In this document: piece after piece, positions 6,987-14,651 of the stretch
How the letters are laid out: each line of letters opens with the position of its first letter
Position numbering within the stretch: the first letter of the stretch is position 1
DNA from: DATLWN01 sp964492895
Lineage (GTDB): Bacteria > Pseudomonadota > Zetaproteobacteria > Mariprofundales > Mariprofundaceae
Direction of reading: 5' to 3'
Assembly: GCA_964492895.1 (NCBI GenBank)
Contig: CAZBLR010000022.1
Location: forward strand, 1 to 29,533
DNA: 29,533 nt
The notes under the pieces: generated by a model
What the model saw: the letters and a program-made list of their open reading frames with translations, nothing else
Told to the model about the DNA's origin: nothing
Databases searched by the model: none
Made by a program: the position numbers and the translations under genes

Positions 6987-8785
6987 TGGCCTATCTGTCC
7001 ACGAACGAGGTGACGCACCACTTTCACGACGTGGTCATCGTCGGTGGCGGTGGCGCCGGCATGCGCTGCGCCCTGCAGCTGGCCAACGAGGGCAAGCGGG
7101 TGGCGGTGCTCAGCAAGGTGCTGCCGACGCGTTCGCATACGGTGGCGGCCCAGGGCGGCATCAACGCCGCGCTGGGCAACGTGATGTCCGACCACTGGCA
7201 CTGGCATATGTACGACACCGTCAAGGGCTCCGACTACCTCGGCGACCAGGATGCCATCGAATACATGTGCCGGGCCGCCCCGCAGCTGGTGCGCGAGCTC
7301 GAGCACCAGGGGGTGCCGTTCTCGCGCCTGGACAACGGCACGATCTACCAGCGCCCGTTCGGCGGCCAGTCGCGCGAGTTCGGCGAGGGCGGGCAGGCGT
7401 CGCGCACCTGCGCAGCCGCCGACCGCACCGGTCATGCGATCCTGCATGCCATGTACCAGCAGAACCTCCGGGCCGGCACCCATTTCTACGAGGAGTTCTT
7501 CGCGCTCGACCTGATCACCGACGATGAGGGATGCCATGGCGTCATGGCCTGGGACATCGCGGGTGGCCGTTACCATCTGTTCCAGGCCAAGGCGGTGATC
7601 CTGGCGACCGGTGGCGCCGGGCGCGTGTTCCACACCACGACCAATGCCCATATCTGCACCGGCGACGGCGGGGCCCTGGTGCTGAACGCCGGCCTGCCGC
7701 TCGAGGACATGGAGTTCTTCCAGTTCCACCCGACGGGCATCGCCCACATCGGGCCGCTGATCACCGAAGGCGTGCGCGGTGAGGGCGGCTATCTGATCAA
7801 CGGCGAGGGCGAGCGCTTCATGGAGCGCTATGCGCCGACGGCCAAGGACCTGGCCAGCCGCGACGTGGTGTCGCGTGCCATGGCCCTGGAGATCCGTGCC
7901 GGGCGCGGCTGTGGCCCGAACAAGGATCATATCCTGCTCAAGCTCGATCATCTGGGCGAGGCGCTGATCATGAAGCGGCTGCCGAACATCCACGAGCTGG
8001 CGCTGCGCTTCGCCGGCGTGGACTGCACGAAACAGCCGATCCCGGTGCTGCCGACGATGCATTACACGATGGGCGGCATCCCGACGAACCGCTTCGGCGA
8101 GGTCGTGTATCCGAAGGGCCGGGACAAGGAGACCGTCATGCCGGGGCTGTACGCCATCGGCGAGGCGGCCTGCGTGTCCGTGCATGGCGCCAACCGCCTG
8201 GGCGGCAATTCGCTTCTGGAGATCGTGGTGTTCGGGCGGGCCTGCGGCAACCAGGTGCTGAACCGCCTGCGCGAGCACCGCTACCATGTGCCCATCTCGC
8301 CGGATTCCTGGCGGCGGGGTGCCGACCGCGTCGAGCGCTGGCTGTCGCAGGCGCCGCATGGCGACGGCACGCTGCGCGTCGCCGAGCTGCGCGAGCAGAT
8401 GCAGGGCATCATGCAGGAGTACTTCAGCGTCTATCGCACCGGCGAATTGATGGAGGAGGGTGTCGAGAAGCTGCAGGCGCTGGCGCAGCGCCTGGGCGAC
8501 GCCCGCATCGACGACAAGCACCGGATCTTCAACAGCGAACTGATCGAGGCGCTGGAACTGGAGAACCTGATGTCCCTGGCCCGGGTCACGGCGGCCGGCG
8601 CCCATGCCCGCACCGAGTCGCGCGGGGCGCATGCCAGGGAGGATTATCCCGAGCGGGACGACAAAAACTGGATGAAGCACACGCTGGCCCATCTCGGCGA
8701 CAAGGGGGTCATGCTCGATTACAAGCCGGTGCGCAAAACGCCGATGACCGTCGAGTCCTTCCCGCCGAAGGCGAGGGTGTATTGA
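6986..8785 (+). CDS. sdhA: Succinate dehydrogenase flavoprotein subunit
   Basis: Oxidises succinate to fumarate and carries covalent FAD. The 599-residue product begins with a Rossmann FAD motif (VVIVGGGGAGMRCA, about 16-29). The flavin-linking histidine is His51 in RSHTVAAQGG. The substrate/capping region has FHPTGI, GEGGYLINGEGERF, and the MHYTMGGI and GANRLGGNSLLE stretches near the C-terminal FAD contacts. Length is typical. It is translationally coupled to sdhD. Unusually, 195 bases separate it from sdhB, a gap filled by a hairpin-rich repeat element. Confidence 0.98.
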   Translation: MAYLSTNEVTHHFHDVVIVGGGGAGMRCALQLANEGKRVAVLSKVLPTRSHTVAAQGGINAALGNVMSDHWHWHMYDTVKGSDYLGDQDAIEYMCRAAPQLVRELEHQGVPFSRLDNGTIYQRPFGGQSREFGEGGQASRTCAAADRTGHAILHAMYQQNLRAGTHFYEEFFALDLITDDEGCHGVMAWDIAGGRYHLFQAKAVILATGGAGRVFHTTTNAHICTGDGGALVLNAGLPLEDMEFFQFHPTGIAHIGPLITEGVRGEGGYLINGEGERFMERYAPTAKDLASRDVVSRAMALEIRAGRGCGPNKDHILLKLDHLGEALIMKRLPNIHELALRFAGVDCTKQPIPVLPTMHYTMGGIPTNRFGEVVYPKGRDKETVMPGLYAIGEAACVSVHGANRLGGNSLLEIVVFGRACGNQVLNRLREHRYHVPISPDSWRRGADRVERWLSQAPHGDGTLRVAELREQMQGIMQEYFSVYRTGELMEEGVEKLQALAQRLGDARIDDKHRIFNSELIEALELENLMSLARVTAAGAHARTESRGAHAREDYPERDDKNWMKHTLAHLGDKGVMLDYKPVRKTPMTVESFPPKARVY

Positions 8786-8820
8786 TGATTAAGGCGACCG
8801 GCCTCGGAGCGTTGACTCAA

Positions 8821-8951
8821 GCCATCCATGGCTTTCGCCCTGCGGGCGCTCACAATTCGGCGGGAGAGCCGAATCGGACGCCTGCAAGGCGGGACGAAGC
8901 CCTGAAGGGAAAGGATTTCCTGCATCAGAGGCCGCCCATCCAAGGGTGGCC
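8821..8951 (+). repeat. Hairpin-rich intercistronic element between sdhA and sdhB
   Basis: The 195-base gap between sdhA and sdhB has no credible gene but a run of short hairpins. These are GCCATCCATGGC with its palindromic core, CGCCC-TG-CGGGCG, ATTCGGC-GGGAGA-GCCGAAT (7 bp), CGCCT-GCA-AGGCG, GGAAA-GGA-TTTCC (8908-8920) and GGCC-G-CCC...GGG-T-GGCC (8930-8951). The first 34 bases match the panB/panC element at 27 positions. The later part (AAGCC, GAAGGG, AGGAT, GCA in order) also matches the his elements. It runs in the same direction as sdhB. Confidence 0.7.
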
Positions 8952-8980
8952 GGGATCGGTGCACGGGCGGGGGAGGCGAC

Positions 8981-9691
8981 ATGGCTGACATGATCCGGCT
9001 TTCCGTCTACCGCTTCGATGCCGAGAGCGGGCAGGCGCCGCATATGCAGGGCTTCGAGGTGCCGGTGACGGGCAGCCACATGAAGCTGCTGGATGCACTG
9101 AACCACATCAAATGGCACATCGACGGCACGTTGACCTACCGCCGTTCCTGCGGCGAGGGCGTATGCGGCTCGGACGGCATGAACATCAACGGCGTCAACG
9201 GCCTGGCCTGCATCACGCCGGTGGCCGGCCTGAAGCAGCCGATCATGGTGCGGCCGCTGCCGGGCATGGAGGTCATCCGCGATCTCGTCGTCGACACCAC
9301 GCACTTCTTCGAGCAGTACCGCACGGTCAGGCCCTGGCTGCAGGCGGAGACGCCGGTGCCGGAGCACGAGCGCCTGCAGCAGCCGGCCGAGCGGGCCCAG
9401 CTCGACGGGTTGTACGAATGCATCCTGTGCGCCTGTTGCACCACGTCCTGTCCCTCCTGGTGGTGGAACGGCGACCGCTTCCTGGGGCCGGCGGCGCTGC
9501 TCAATGCCGACCGCTGGATCAATGACTCGCGCGACGAACACAGCGGCGAGCGCCTGGACCAACTGGAGGACGCCTTCCGGCTGTATCGCTGCCACCAGAT
9601 CATGAACTGCATGGAGGCCTGCCCCAAGGGCCTGAATCCCACGGCCGCCATCGACGATATCCGCCGCCGCCTGATCGCCCGCAAGTCATGA
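8981..9691 (+). CDS. sdhB: Succinate dehydrogenase iron-sulfur subunit
   Basis: Relays electrons from FAD to quinone. The 236-residue product has the plant-type [2Fe-2S] motif SCGEGVCGSDGMN (Cys57 and Cys62, with Asp65 at the third position, and Cys77 in LACITP). The second domain holds CILCACCTTSCPSWW (from Cys147) and CHQIMNCMEACPKGLNP for the 4Fe and 3Fe clusters. Length is typical. A strong GGGGGAGG precedes the ATG, so sdhB can start translation independently despite the long gap after sdhA. It overlaps sdhE by four bases. Confidence 0.98.
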   Translation: MADMIRLSVYRFDAESGQAPHMQGFEVPVTGSHMKLLDALNHIKWHIDGTLTYRRSCGEGVCGSDGMNINGVNGLACITPVAGLKQPIMVRPLPGMEVIRDLVVDTTHFFEQYRTVRPWLQAETPVPEHERLQQPAERAQLDGLYECILCACCTTSCPSWWWNGDRFLGPAALLNADRWINDSRDEHSGERLDQLEDAFRLYRCHQIMNCMEACPKGLNPTAAIDDIRRRLIARKS

Positions 9692-9930
9692 GCGACGATA
9701 CGGACGTGCAGCTCAGGAAGCTGTGCTATCGCCTGCGCCGCCAGGGGATGCTGGAGCTCGATGCCTGGCTGGAGCCGCTGGTGAGGCAGCTGCCGTACGG
9801 GGATGCGGCGCTGGTGGCGGCCGCGAAGGGATTGCTCGCCGAGGAGCCACCGGGGCTGCTGGCCATGATGCACGGGGAGCGGCCCGTGCCGGCGGCCCTG
9901 GCGCCGTGGCTCGGCCCCGGCAGGGGCTGA
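9688..9930 (+). CDS. sdhE: SdhE-like FAD assembly factor
   Basis: An 80-residue protein of the SdhE/Sdh5 (DUF339) family, which promotes covalent attachment of FAD to SdhA. The family core is visible as LRRQGMLELDAWLEPL (about 16-31), followed by a helical acidic/proline-rich half with LLAEEPPGLLAMMHGE. The usual motif is RGxxE; here the arginine position is Gln19, with Gly20 and Glu23 retained. Position immediately after sdhB with ATGA overlap strongly supports the role. The protein ends in GPGRG and its stop shares a base with the next gene. Confidence 0.88.
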   Translation: MSDDTDVQLRKLCYRLRRQGMLELDAWLEPLVRQLPYGDAALVAAAKGLLAEEPPGLLAMMHGERPVPAALAPWLGPGRG

Positions 9931-10652
9931 TGCGCCGTCTCCGTTTCCTGGCCGCCGTCGTGCTGGCGGTGGGGATCGCCGGCTGCGGCATCGCCGACAA
10001 GCCCGCCCCGATGGCTGTGGCCCCGGCGAAGCCGCTGCCGGTGCTGATGTTCCAGCCGGACACGCTGGACCTCGGCCAGGTGGCCGAGGGGAAGGCGGCC
10101 GAGGGCGATCTGCTTCTGCGCAATACCGGCTCCGTGCCGCTGACCATCACCGACATCCAGACCTCCTGCGGCTGCACCACCGGCATGCCCGGCCAGCGCC
10201 TGTTGCCGCCGGGCGGCTTCACGCTGGTGCACGTCAGGGTGGACACGTTTGCCAAGCAGGGGAAGGTCGACAAGACCCTGTGGGTCAGCGATGACCAGGG
10301 GCATACCGCCATGGCTCATCTGCTGTTGCGCGTGCGCCGCAACCCGCATATGGCCCTGTCCGGGCGCAGCCTGTTCGATGCCCCGTGCGCCTCCTGCCAT
10401 GCGGCACCGGCCCGCGGCAAGGCCACCGGCCCGGAGATCTATGCGGCGGTCTGTGTCATGTGCCACGGTATCGGGGCGCGCGGGGGTTATGCACCGCCGC
10501 TGCGCGGCCGGCACGACGCACAAGCGCTGGCCGGGCTGATCAGCAACGGGGCGGGCAACCACTACATGCCGGGGTTCGCCAGGGCGCGCGGCGGGCCGCT
10601 GGATGCGGCGCAGGTGCGGGCGTTGAGTCAGTGGCTCGCAAGCCTGCACTGA
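9930..10652 (+). CDS. DUF1573 - cytochrome c fusion lipoprotein
   Basis: A 240-residue predicted lipoprotein. The signal peptide ends in the lipobox GIAGC (Cys19). Residues about 40-137 look like a DUF1573 Ig-like domain: LDLGQVAEG, LRNTGSVPLTITDI, TSCGCTTG. Residues about 143-240 resemble a class I cytochrome c, but with two haem motifs, CASCH (153-157) and CVMCH (175-179), only 18 residues apart. Met213 in HYMPGF is a possible axial ligand. Probably an envelope-anchored electron carrier or assembly protein. Coupled to sdhE (shared base) and just upstream of rpe and the ACIII operon, so a respiratory role is inferred. Exact function unknown. Confidence 0.8.
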   Translation: MRRLRFLAAVVLAVGIAGCGIADKPAPMAVAPAKPLPVLMFQPDTLDLGQVAEGKAAEGDLLLRNTGSVPLTITDIQTSCGCTTGMPGQRLLPPGGFTLVHVRVDTFAKQGKVDKTLWVSDDQGHTAMAHLLLRVRRNPHMALSGRSLFDAPCASCHAAPARGKATGPEIYAAVCVMCHGIGARGGYAPPLRGRHDAQALAGLISNGAGNHYMPGFARARGGPLDAAQVRALSQWLASLH

Positions 10653-10653
10653 C

Positions 10654-10707
10654 GCGGGTAACCGTCGCCATTTGCCCTCAGGGCTTGGGAAATATGATAT
10701 TACCCGC
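10654..10707. repeat. Inverted repeat after the cytochrome lipoprotein gene
   Basis: GCGGGTAA (10654-10661) and TTACCCGC (10700-10707) form an 8-bp stem enclosing a smaller GCCCT-C-AGGGC hairpin. It begins two bases after the stop codon and could mark the end of the sdh transcript. No T-run follows, so it is not a classical intrinsic terminator. Confidence 0.4.
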
Positions 10708-10749
10708 ATGATGCCGATATATACCCAGAAGACATAGGGTTGCTTCGGC

Positions 10750-10778
10750 TGGACGGCCCCTGAGCCGGACGTTATAAA
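10750..10778 (+). promoter_or_regulatory. Candidate sigma70 promoter for rpe
   Basis: TGGACG (10750-10755) and TATAAA (10773-10778) are separated by exactly 17 bases. The expected start point, about 10785, is only three bases before the rpe ATG (10788), so this promoter would give a leaderless or near-leaderless message. Confidence 0.45.
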
Positions 10779-10787
10779 TGCCCCCCT

Positions 10788-11456
10788 ATGAACAGTGTCG
10801 TTATTGCTCCATCCATCCTTTCCGCTGACTTCGCCAACCTCGGCGCCGACGTGCGCGCCATCGACGAGGGTGGTTGCGACTGGGTGCATGTGGATGTCAT
10901 GGACGGGCGCTTCGTGCCGCCGATCACCATCGGCGACAACATCGTCAAGGCCATCCGTCCACATACGGACAAGCCGCTGGACGTGCATCTGATGATCGTC
11001 GAGCCGGACCGTCAGGTCGAGGCCTTCGCCAAGGCCGGCGCCGATATCATCACCGTGCACCAGGAGGCGTGCATCCACCTGGAGCGCACGCTGCAGCTGA
11101 TCCGCTCGCTGGGGAAGAAGGCCGGCGTCAGCCTGAACCCGGCCACGCCGGTGTCGACGCTGAAGCACGTGCTGCATTGCACGGACATGATTCTGCTGAT
11201 GAGCGTGAACCCGGGCTACGGCGGCCAGAGCTATATCCATGCCGTCACGGACAAGATCCGCGAGGCGCGAGACATGCTCGACGAGGCCGGTTCCGAGGCG
11301 CGCCTGCAGGTGGACGGCGGTGTCAACGCCGCCACGATGGCCGAGGTGGCCGCGGCTGGCGCCGATACGTTCGTGGCCGGCTCGGCTGTCTACGGAAAAC
11401 CGGATTATGCCGCGGCGATTCGCGAATTGCGCACCTTGGCCGAAGGGGCCGCGTAA
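10788..11456 (+). CDS. rpe: Ribulose-phosphate 3-epimerase
   Basis: Interconverts ribulose 5-phosphate and xylulose 5-phosphate in the pentose phosphate and Calvin cycles. The 222-residue TIM-barrel protein has APSILSADFANLG, HVDVMDGRFVPPITIG with a metal-site His/Asp pair, LMSVNPGYGGQ, and VDGGVNAATM near the phosphate-binding end. The start is fixed by the conserved N-terminus (IAPSILSADF from residue 6). The bases just upstream (CCCCCCT) hold no ribosome-binding site. Single-gene unit with its own promoter candidate and a hairpin plus T-run at the end. Confidence 0.97.
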   Translation: MNSVVIAPSILSADFANLGADVRAIDEGGCDWVHVDVMDGRFVPPITIGDNIVKAIRPHTDKPLDVHLMIVEPDRQVEAFAKAGADIITVHQEACIHLERTLQLIRSLGKKAGVSLNPATPVSTLKHVLHCTDMILLMSVNPGYGGQSYIHAVTDKIREARDMLDEAGSEARLQVDGGVNAATMAEVAAAGADTFVAGSAVYGKPDYAAAIRELRTLAEGAA

Positions 11457-11476
11457 TAAGTACGCTGATTTTTTTT
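11451..11476 (+). terminator. Probable intrinsic terminator after rpe
   Basis: GCGTA (11451-11455) pairs with TACGC (11461-11465) around the loop ATAAG, and eight Ts follow at 11469-11476. The stem is short at five pairs, but the T-run is strong. The stem overlaps the rpe stop codon. Confidence 0.55.
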
Positions 11477-11603
11477 AGGGTATAAAAAGGAAGCGGAAGC
11501 GAGTAGAATCGGCCGTTCGAATGGCTGGGGAGCCTGAGCCGAAAAAAGATTGCGGATGCCGTGCGGCATCAGGCTGAGCTTGAAAATGAGAGGGGAGGGG
11601 CCG
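11477..11603 (+). promoter_or_regulatory. Promoter/leader region of the ACIII operon
   Basis: Two -10-like sequences are visible, TATAAA (11481-11486) and TAGAAT (11504-11509), neither with a convincing -35 box. The following leader can fold GGCT-GGGG-AGCC and GATGCC-GTGC-GGCATC hairpins before the strong AGGGGAGGGG ribosome-binding site of actA. The transcription start cannot be fixed from sequence alone. Confidence 0.35.
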
Positions 11604-12350
11604 ATGAGGCGTGGTACGAAGACTCCGTATTCGTTTGTATTCTGGTGCATGGCAATCGTGGTTGCCACGGGGCTCATACTGCCTTCGGCTGCACGGGCTG
11701 ACGACGTCAGCAATGCGCCGCAGCCGATCAACTTCCCACACTATATTCATGCCGGCAAGTTCAAGATTGATTGCATGTACTGCCATACCTATGCGCGCCG
11801 CAGCAAGGTGTCGGGCATCCCGATGGTGGCCAAGTGCATCGGCTGCCATATGCACATCCCGGCGGTCCGCAACAAGCCGCGCATCAAGAAGCTGTTCTCC
11901 TACTGGGAGAAGAAGGAGCCGATTCCATGGCTCAAGGTGCACGACCTTCCGGATTTCGTGTACTTCCCGCACAAGCGTCATATCCAGCGTTTCATCTTCA
12001 AGGATGGCCGGCCGACGCAGCAGGTGTGCGGCATGTGCCACGGTGATGTGAAGACCTTCGTCACGGCCCGGAAGATCCGGCCGCTGACCATGGGCTGGTG
12101 TCTGAGCTGCCACAAGCAGTTCCAGGGCGATTCCGATATCGGCAAGCCGATGCCGGCGAGCCGCTGGATGGTGCCGACCAGCACGGCGCCGCTGATGCAG
12201 GTGGATCATCCGCAGCCCGCGGTGCTGAATCCGGAGGATCCGAAGACCATGACCCATGCCGAAATCGCGAAGTTGACCGACCAGCTGCCGGAGAGCGTGA
12301 AGGAACATATGGTCCGCGCGCCCCACGATTGCTGGAAATGCCATATCTAA
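11604..12350 (+). CDS. actA: Alternative complex III subunit ActA, pentahaem cytochrome c
   Basis: Periplasmic multihaem cytochrome of the quinol-oxidising alternative complex III. The 248-residue product has a signal/anchor sequence (hydrophobic 10-30, ending SAARA-DD). It has five CxxCH haem motifs: CMYCH 57-61, CIGCH 78-82, CGMCH 142-146, CLSCH 166-170 and CWKCH 243-247. Five haems is the number reported for ActA of Rhodothermus marinus. Extra histidines (HYIHAGKFK, FPHKRHIQ) are candidate sixth ligands. ATG at 11604 follows AGGGGAGGGG, and an earlier in-frame start would bury the signal peptide. First gene of the seven-gene act operon. Confidence 0.93.
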   Translation: MRRGTKTPYSFVFWCMAIVVATGLILPSAARADDVSNAPQPINFPHYIHAGKFKIDCMYCHTYARRSKVSGIPMVAKCIGCHMHIPAVRNKPRIKKLFSYWEKKEPIPWLKVHDLPDFVYFPHKRHIQRFIFKDGRPTQQVCGMCHGDVKTFVTARKIRPLTMGWCLSCHKQFQGDSDIGKPMPASRWMVPTSTAPLMQVDHPQPAVLNPEDPKTMTHAEIAKLTDQLPESVKEHMVRAPHDCWKCHI

Positions 12351-12378
12351 GCTGCTGGTCGAGAAGGAGAGGGAGACG

Positions 12379-14649
12379 ATGAGCCGTAATTCATGGAGCC
12401 GCCGTACATTCCTGAAGGCCATGGGTCTGGGGGGAGCCGGTAGCGCACTGCTTCTAAGCGGTTGCGGAGACACCGATATCATCAATGAGGTGGACCTCGA
12501 GGTCCGCAAGGAAAAGGTCGAGCCGAACGTCGATCCGCAGGACTTCGTCCAGCCGGGCGTCGATCTGTACTACGCATCGACCTGCCGCATGTGTCCGGCC
12601 GGCTGCAACCTGCATGCCCGGATCCGCGAGGCGCGCGTGCTGAAGCTCGAGGGCAATCCGGGTTCGCCGGTCAACCACGGTCGCCTGTGCCCGATGGGCC
12701 AGGCCGGGCTGCATGCGCACTACAACCCGGATCGCCTGACCAAGCCGATGATGCGCAAGGGCGGCAAGCTGGTCGAGGTCAGCTGGGACGAGGCCATGGA
12801 CACCCTGAAGGAGAAGCTGGCCAAGAAGAACGGCAAGCTGGCCTGGCTCAACGGTGCCGTCAGCGGCCATCAATCGGCCCTGATCAAGGCCTATCTCGAC
12901 GAGGCCGGCTCGAAGAACTTCTTCGTGTTCGACACCCTGCCGCCCGCCGTCGGCCATGCCGCCAACGAGGCCATGTTCGGCAACGCCATGCCGCGCATGG
13001 ACTTCAAGAAGGCCAAGGTGATCCTGTCCTTCGGTGCCGACTTCCTGGCCACCTGGATGTCCCCGGTGCATTTTCCGACCCAGTATGCGGAGTTCCGCCA
13101 GCCGCCGCGCGGCACCCTGGTCATGGTCGAGTCCAAGATGACCATCACCGGCGCCAACGCCGACCGCTGGGTTCCCATCCGCCCCGGCACCGAGGGCTAC
13201 CTGGCCATGGGCCTGGCCTCGCTGCTGGTCCAGGATGCGACCTATGCCAAGCGGCTGCCTGCGGAGCTGGTCGCCGAGATCAAGAAGGTCGACCACGACG
13301 CGGTGTCGAAGATCACCGGCGTGTCCGCCGAGCGCATGCACAACCTGCACAACCTGCTGACCGCCAACACGCCGAGCCTGGTGCTGTCCGGCTCCTCGGC
13401 CGAGGGTGTGGAATACGGCTCCGAGACGGCCCGCGCCGTGCTGCTGCTCAACGTGATCCTCGGCAATGTCGGCGAAACCATCCTGCCGAGATCCGAGGCG
13501 CCGTTCCCGGACCTGATGCCCAAGATGGGTGGCTGGTCCGAGATGAGGGCCTTCCTCGACGGCCTGAACAGCGGCAAGTTCGATACGGCCGTGGTCTTCG
13601 GTACCAATCCGCTGTACCAGGCTCCGGACTTCATGCATGCGGACAAGGCCTACGCCAAGGCCGGTTACCGCATCGTCTTCTCGATGTTCCCGGACGAGAC
13701 CGCGATGGCCTCGGACCTGGTGCTGCCGCTCCATTCCTATCTGGAGGAGTGGAACACGGCGCTGCCGGCCTATTCGCCCGAGGACGGCTTCGTCGGCCTG
13801 CAGCAGCCGGTCATGAACCCGGTGTTCGGCGACGGCACCACACGCAGCTTCGGCGACCTGCTGCTGACGGTCGTCAAGGAGTTGAATCCCAAGTACAAGT
13901 CCTGGAAGGACTACGAGGCCTATGTGCGGGATGCGCTGTGGGCGATGAAGCCGGTGCTGGTCAATCCGCCGAAGCCGACGGTGGGCGGCCAGACCGAGCG
14001 CGAGGCCTTCCATCAGGGCATCCTGTCCGACGGCTATGTGCACCTGAAGGTCAAGGCGCCGGCGCCGATCAAGCCGAAGCTCGAGGCGGTCAACCTGCCG
14101 GAGGCCCCGAAGGGCAACGCGCAGTACCCGTTCCGCCTGCTGCCCACGGCTCGCCTGGGCCTGTGGGACGGCCGCCATGCCAACCTGCCGTGGCTGCAGG
14201 AGCTGCCGGACCAGCTGGCCGAGGTGGTCTGGGATTCGTGGGCCGAGCTGCATCCGTCCACGGCCAAGAAATTGGGCGTGGTCACCGGCGACGTGCTGCG
14301 CGTGACGTCCTCATCCGGCTCGGTGGAGGTCAAGGCCTTCGTGTTCCCGGGCATCCACCCGGATTGCGTCGCCATCCCGCTGGGCCAGGGCCATACCGAG
14401 TACGGCCGCTATGCCAAGGACATCGGCGTCAATCCGTACCGCATCCTGGATCCGAAGTTCGATGCCAAGACCGGCGAGCTGGCGACCTTCGCCACCGACG
14501 TGCAGGTGGCCAAGGTGGCCGATCGCGGTCCGATCGTGACCCTGGCGCACGGTGATCTCGTGCTCGAGAACGGCAGCGATTCGCAGGCCGGACGTCATTT
14601 CGTCAAGACGGTCACGGCCAAGCAGTTCAACCGTACCGAGGAGGCATAA
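12379..14649 (+). CDS. actB1: Alternative complex III subunit ActB, molybdopterin-oxidoreductase-like part
   Basis: A 756-residue protein of the DMSO-reductase fold, here encoded apart from the ferredoxin part that is fused to it in the studied ActB proteins. It begins with a Tat signal (RRTFLK, 8-13) and a possible lipobox (LLSGC, Cys29). A Cys set in the family position, CRMCPAGC (Cys69, 72, 76) and Cys104 in GRLCPMGQ, could hold a [4Fe-4S] cluster. Later stretches include DRWVPIRPGTEGYLAMG and the C-terminal barrel (WAELHPSTAKKLGVVTGD). ActB of known ACIII lacks molybdenum, and no clear Mo ligand is visible here. Followed after two bases by the iron-sulfur gene. Confidence 0.92.
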   Translation: MSRNSWSRRTFLKAMGLGGAGSALLLSGCGDTDIINEVDLEVRKEKVEPNVDPQDFVQPGVDLYYASTCRMCPAGCNLHARIREARVLKLEGNPGSPVNHGRLCPMGQAGLHAHYNPDRLTKPMMRKGGKLVEVSWDEAMDTLKEKLAKKNGKLAWLNGAVSGHQSALIKAYLDEAGSKNFFVFDTLPPAVGHAANEAMFGNAMPRMDFKKAKVILSFGADFLATWMSPVHFPTQYAEFRQPPRGTLVMVESKMTITGANADRWVPIRPGTEGYLAMGLASLLVQDATYAKRLPAELVAEIKKVDHDAVSKITGVSAERMHNLHNLLTANTPSLVLSGSSAEGVEYGSETARAVLLLNVILGNVGETILPRSEAPFPDLMPKMGGWSEMRAFLDGLNSGKFDTAVVFGTNPLYQAPDFMHADKAYAKAGYRIVFSMFPDETAMASDLVLPLHSYLEEWNTALPAYSPEDGFVGLQQPVMNPVFGDGTTRSFGDLLLTVVKELNPKYKSWKDYEAYVRDALWAMKPVLVNPPKPTVGGQTEREAFHQGILSDGYVHLKVKAPAPIKPKLEAVNLPEAPKGNAQYPFRLLPTARLGLWDGRHANLPWLQELPDQLAEVVWDSWAELHPSTAKKLGVVTGDVLRVTSSSGSVEVKAFVFPGIHPDCVAIPLGQGHTEYGRYAKDIGVNPYRILDPKFDAKTGELATFATDVQVAKVADRGPIVTLAHGDLVLENGSDSQAGRHFVKTVTAKQFNRTEEA

Positions 14650-14651
14650 CC

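Noticed and set aside
8782..8988. Open frame filling the sdhA/sdhB gap
   Set aside because: It has no ribosome-binding site or recognisable protein features, and its sequence is the repeat element with its hairpins.
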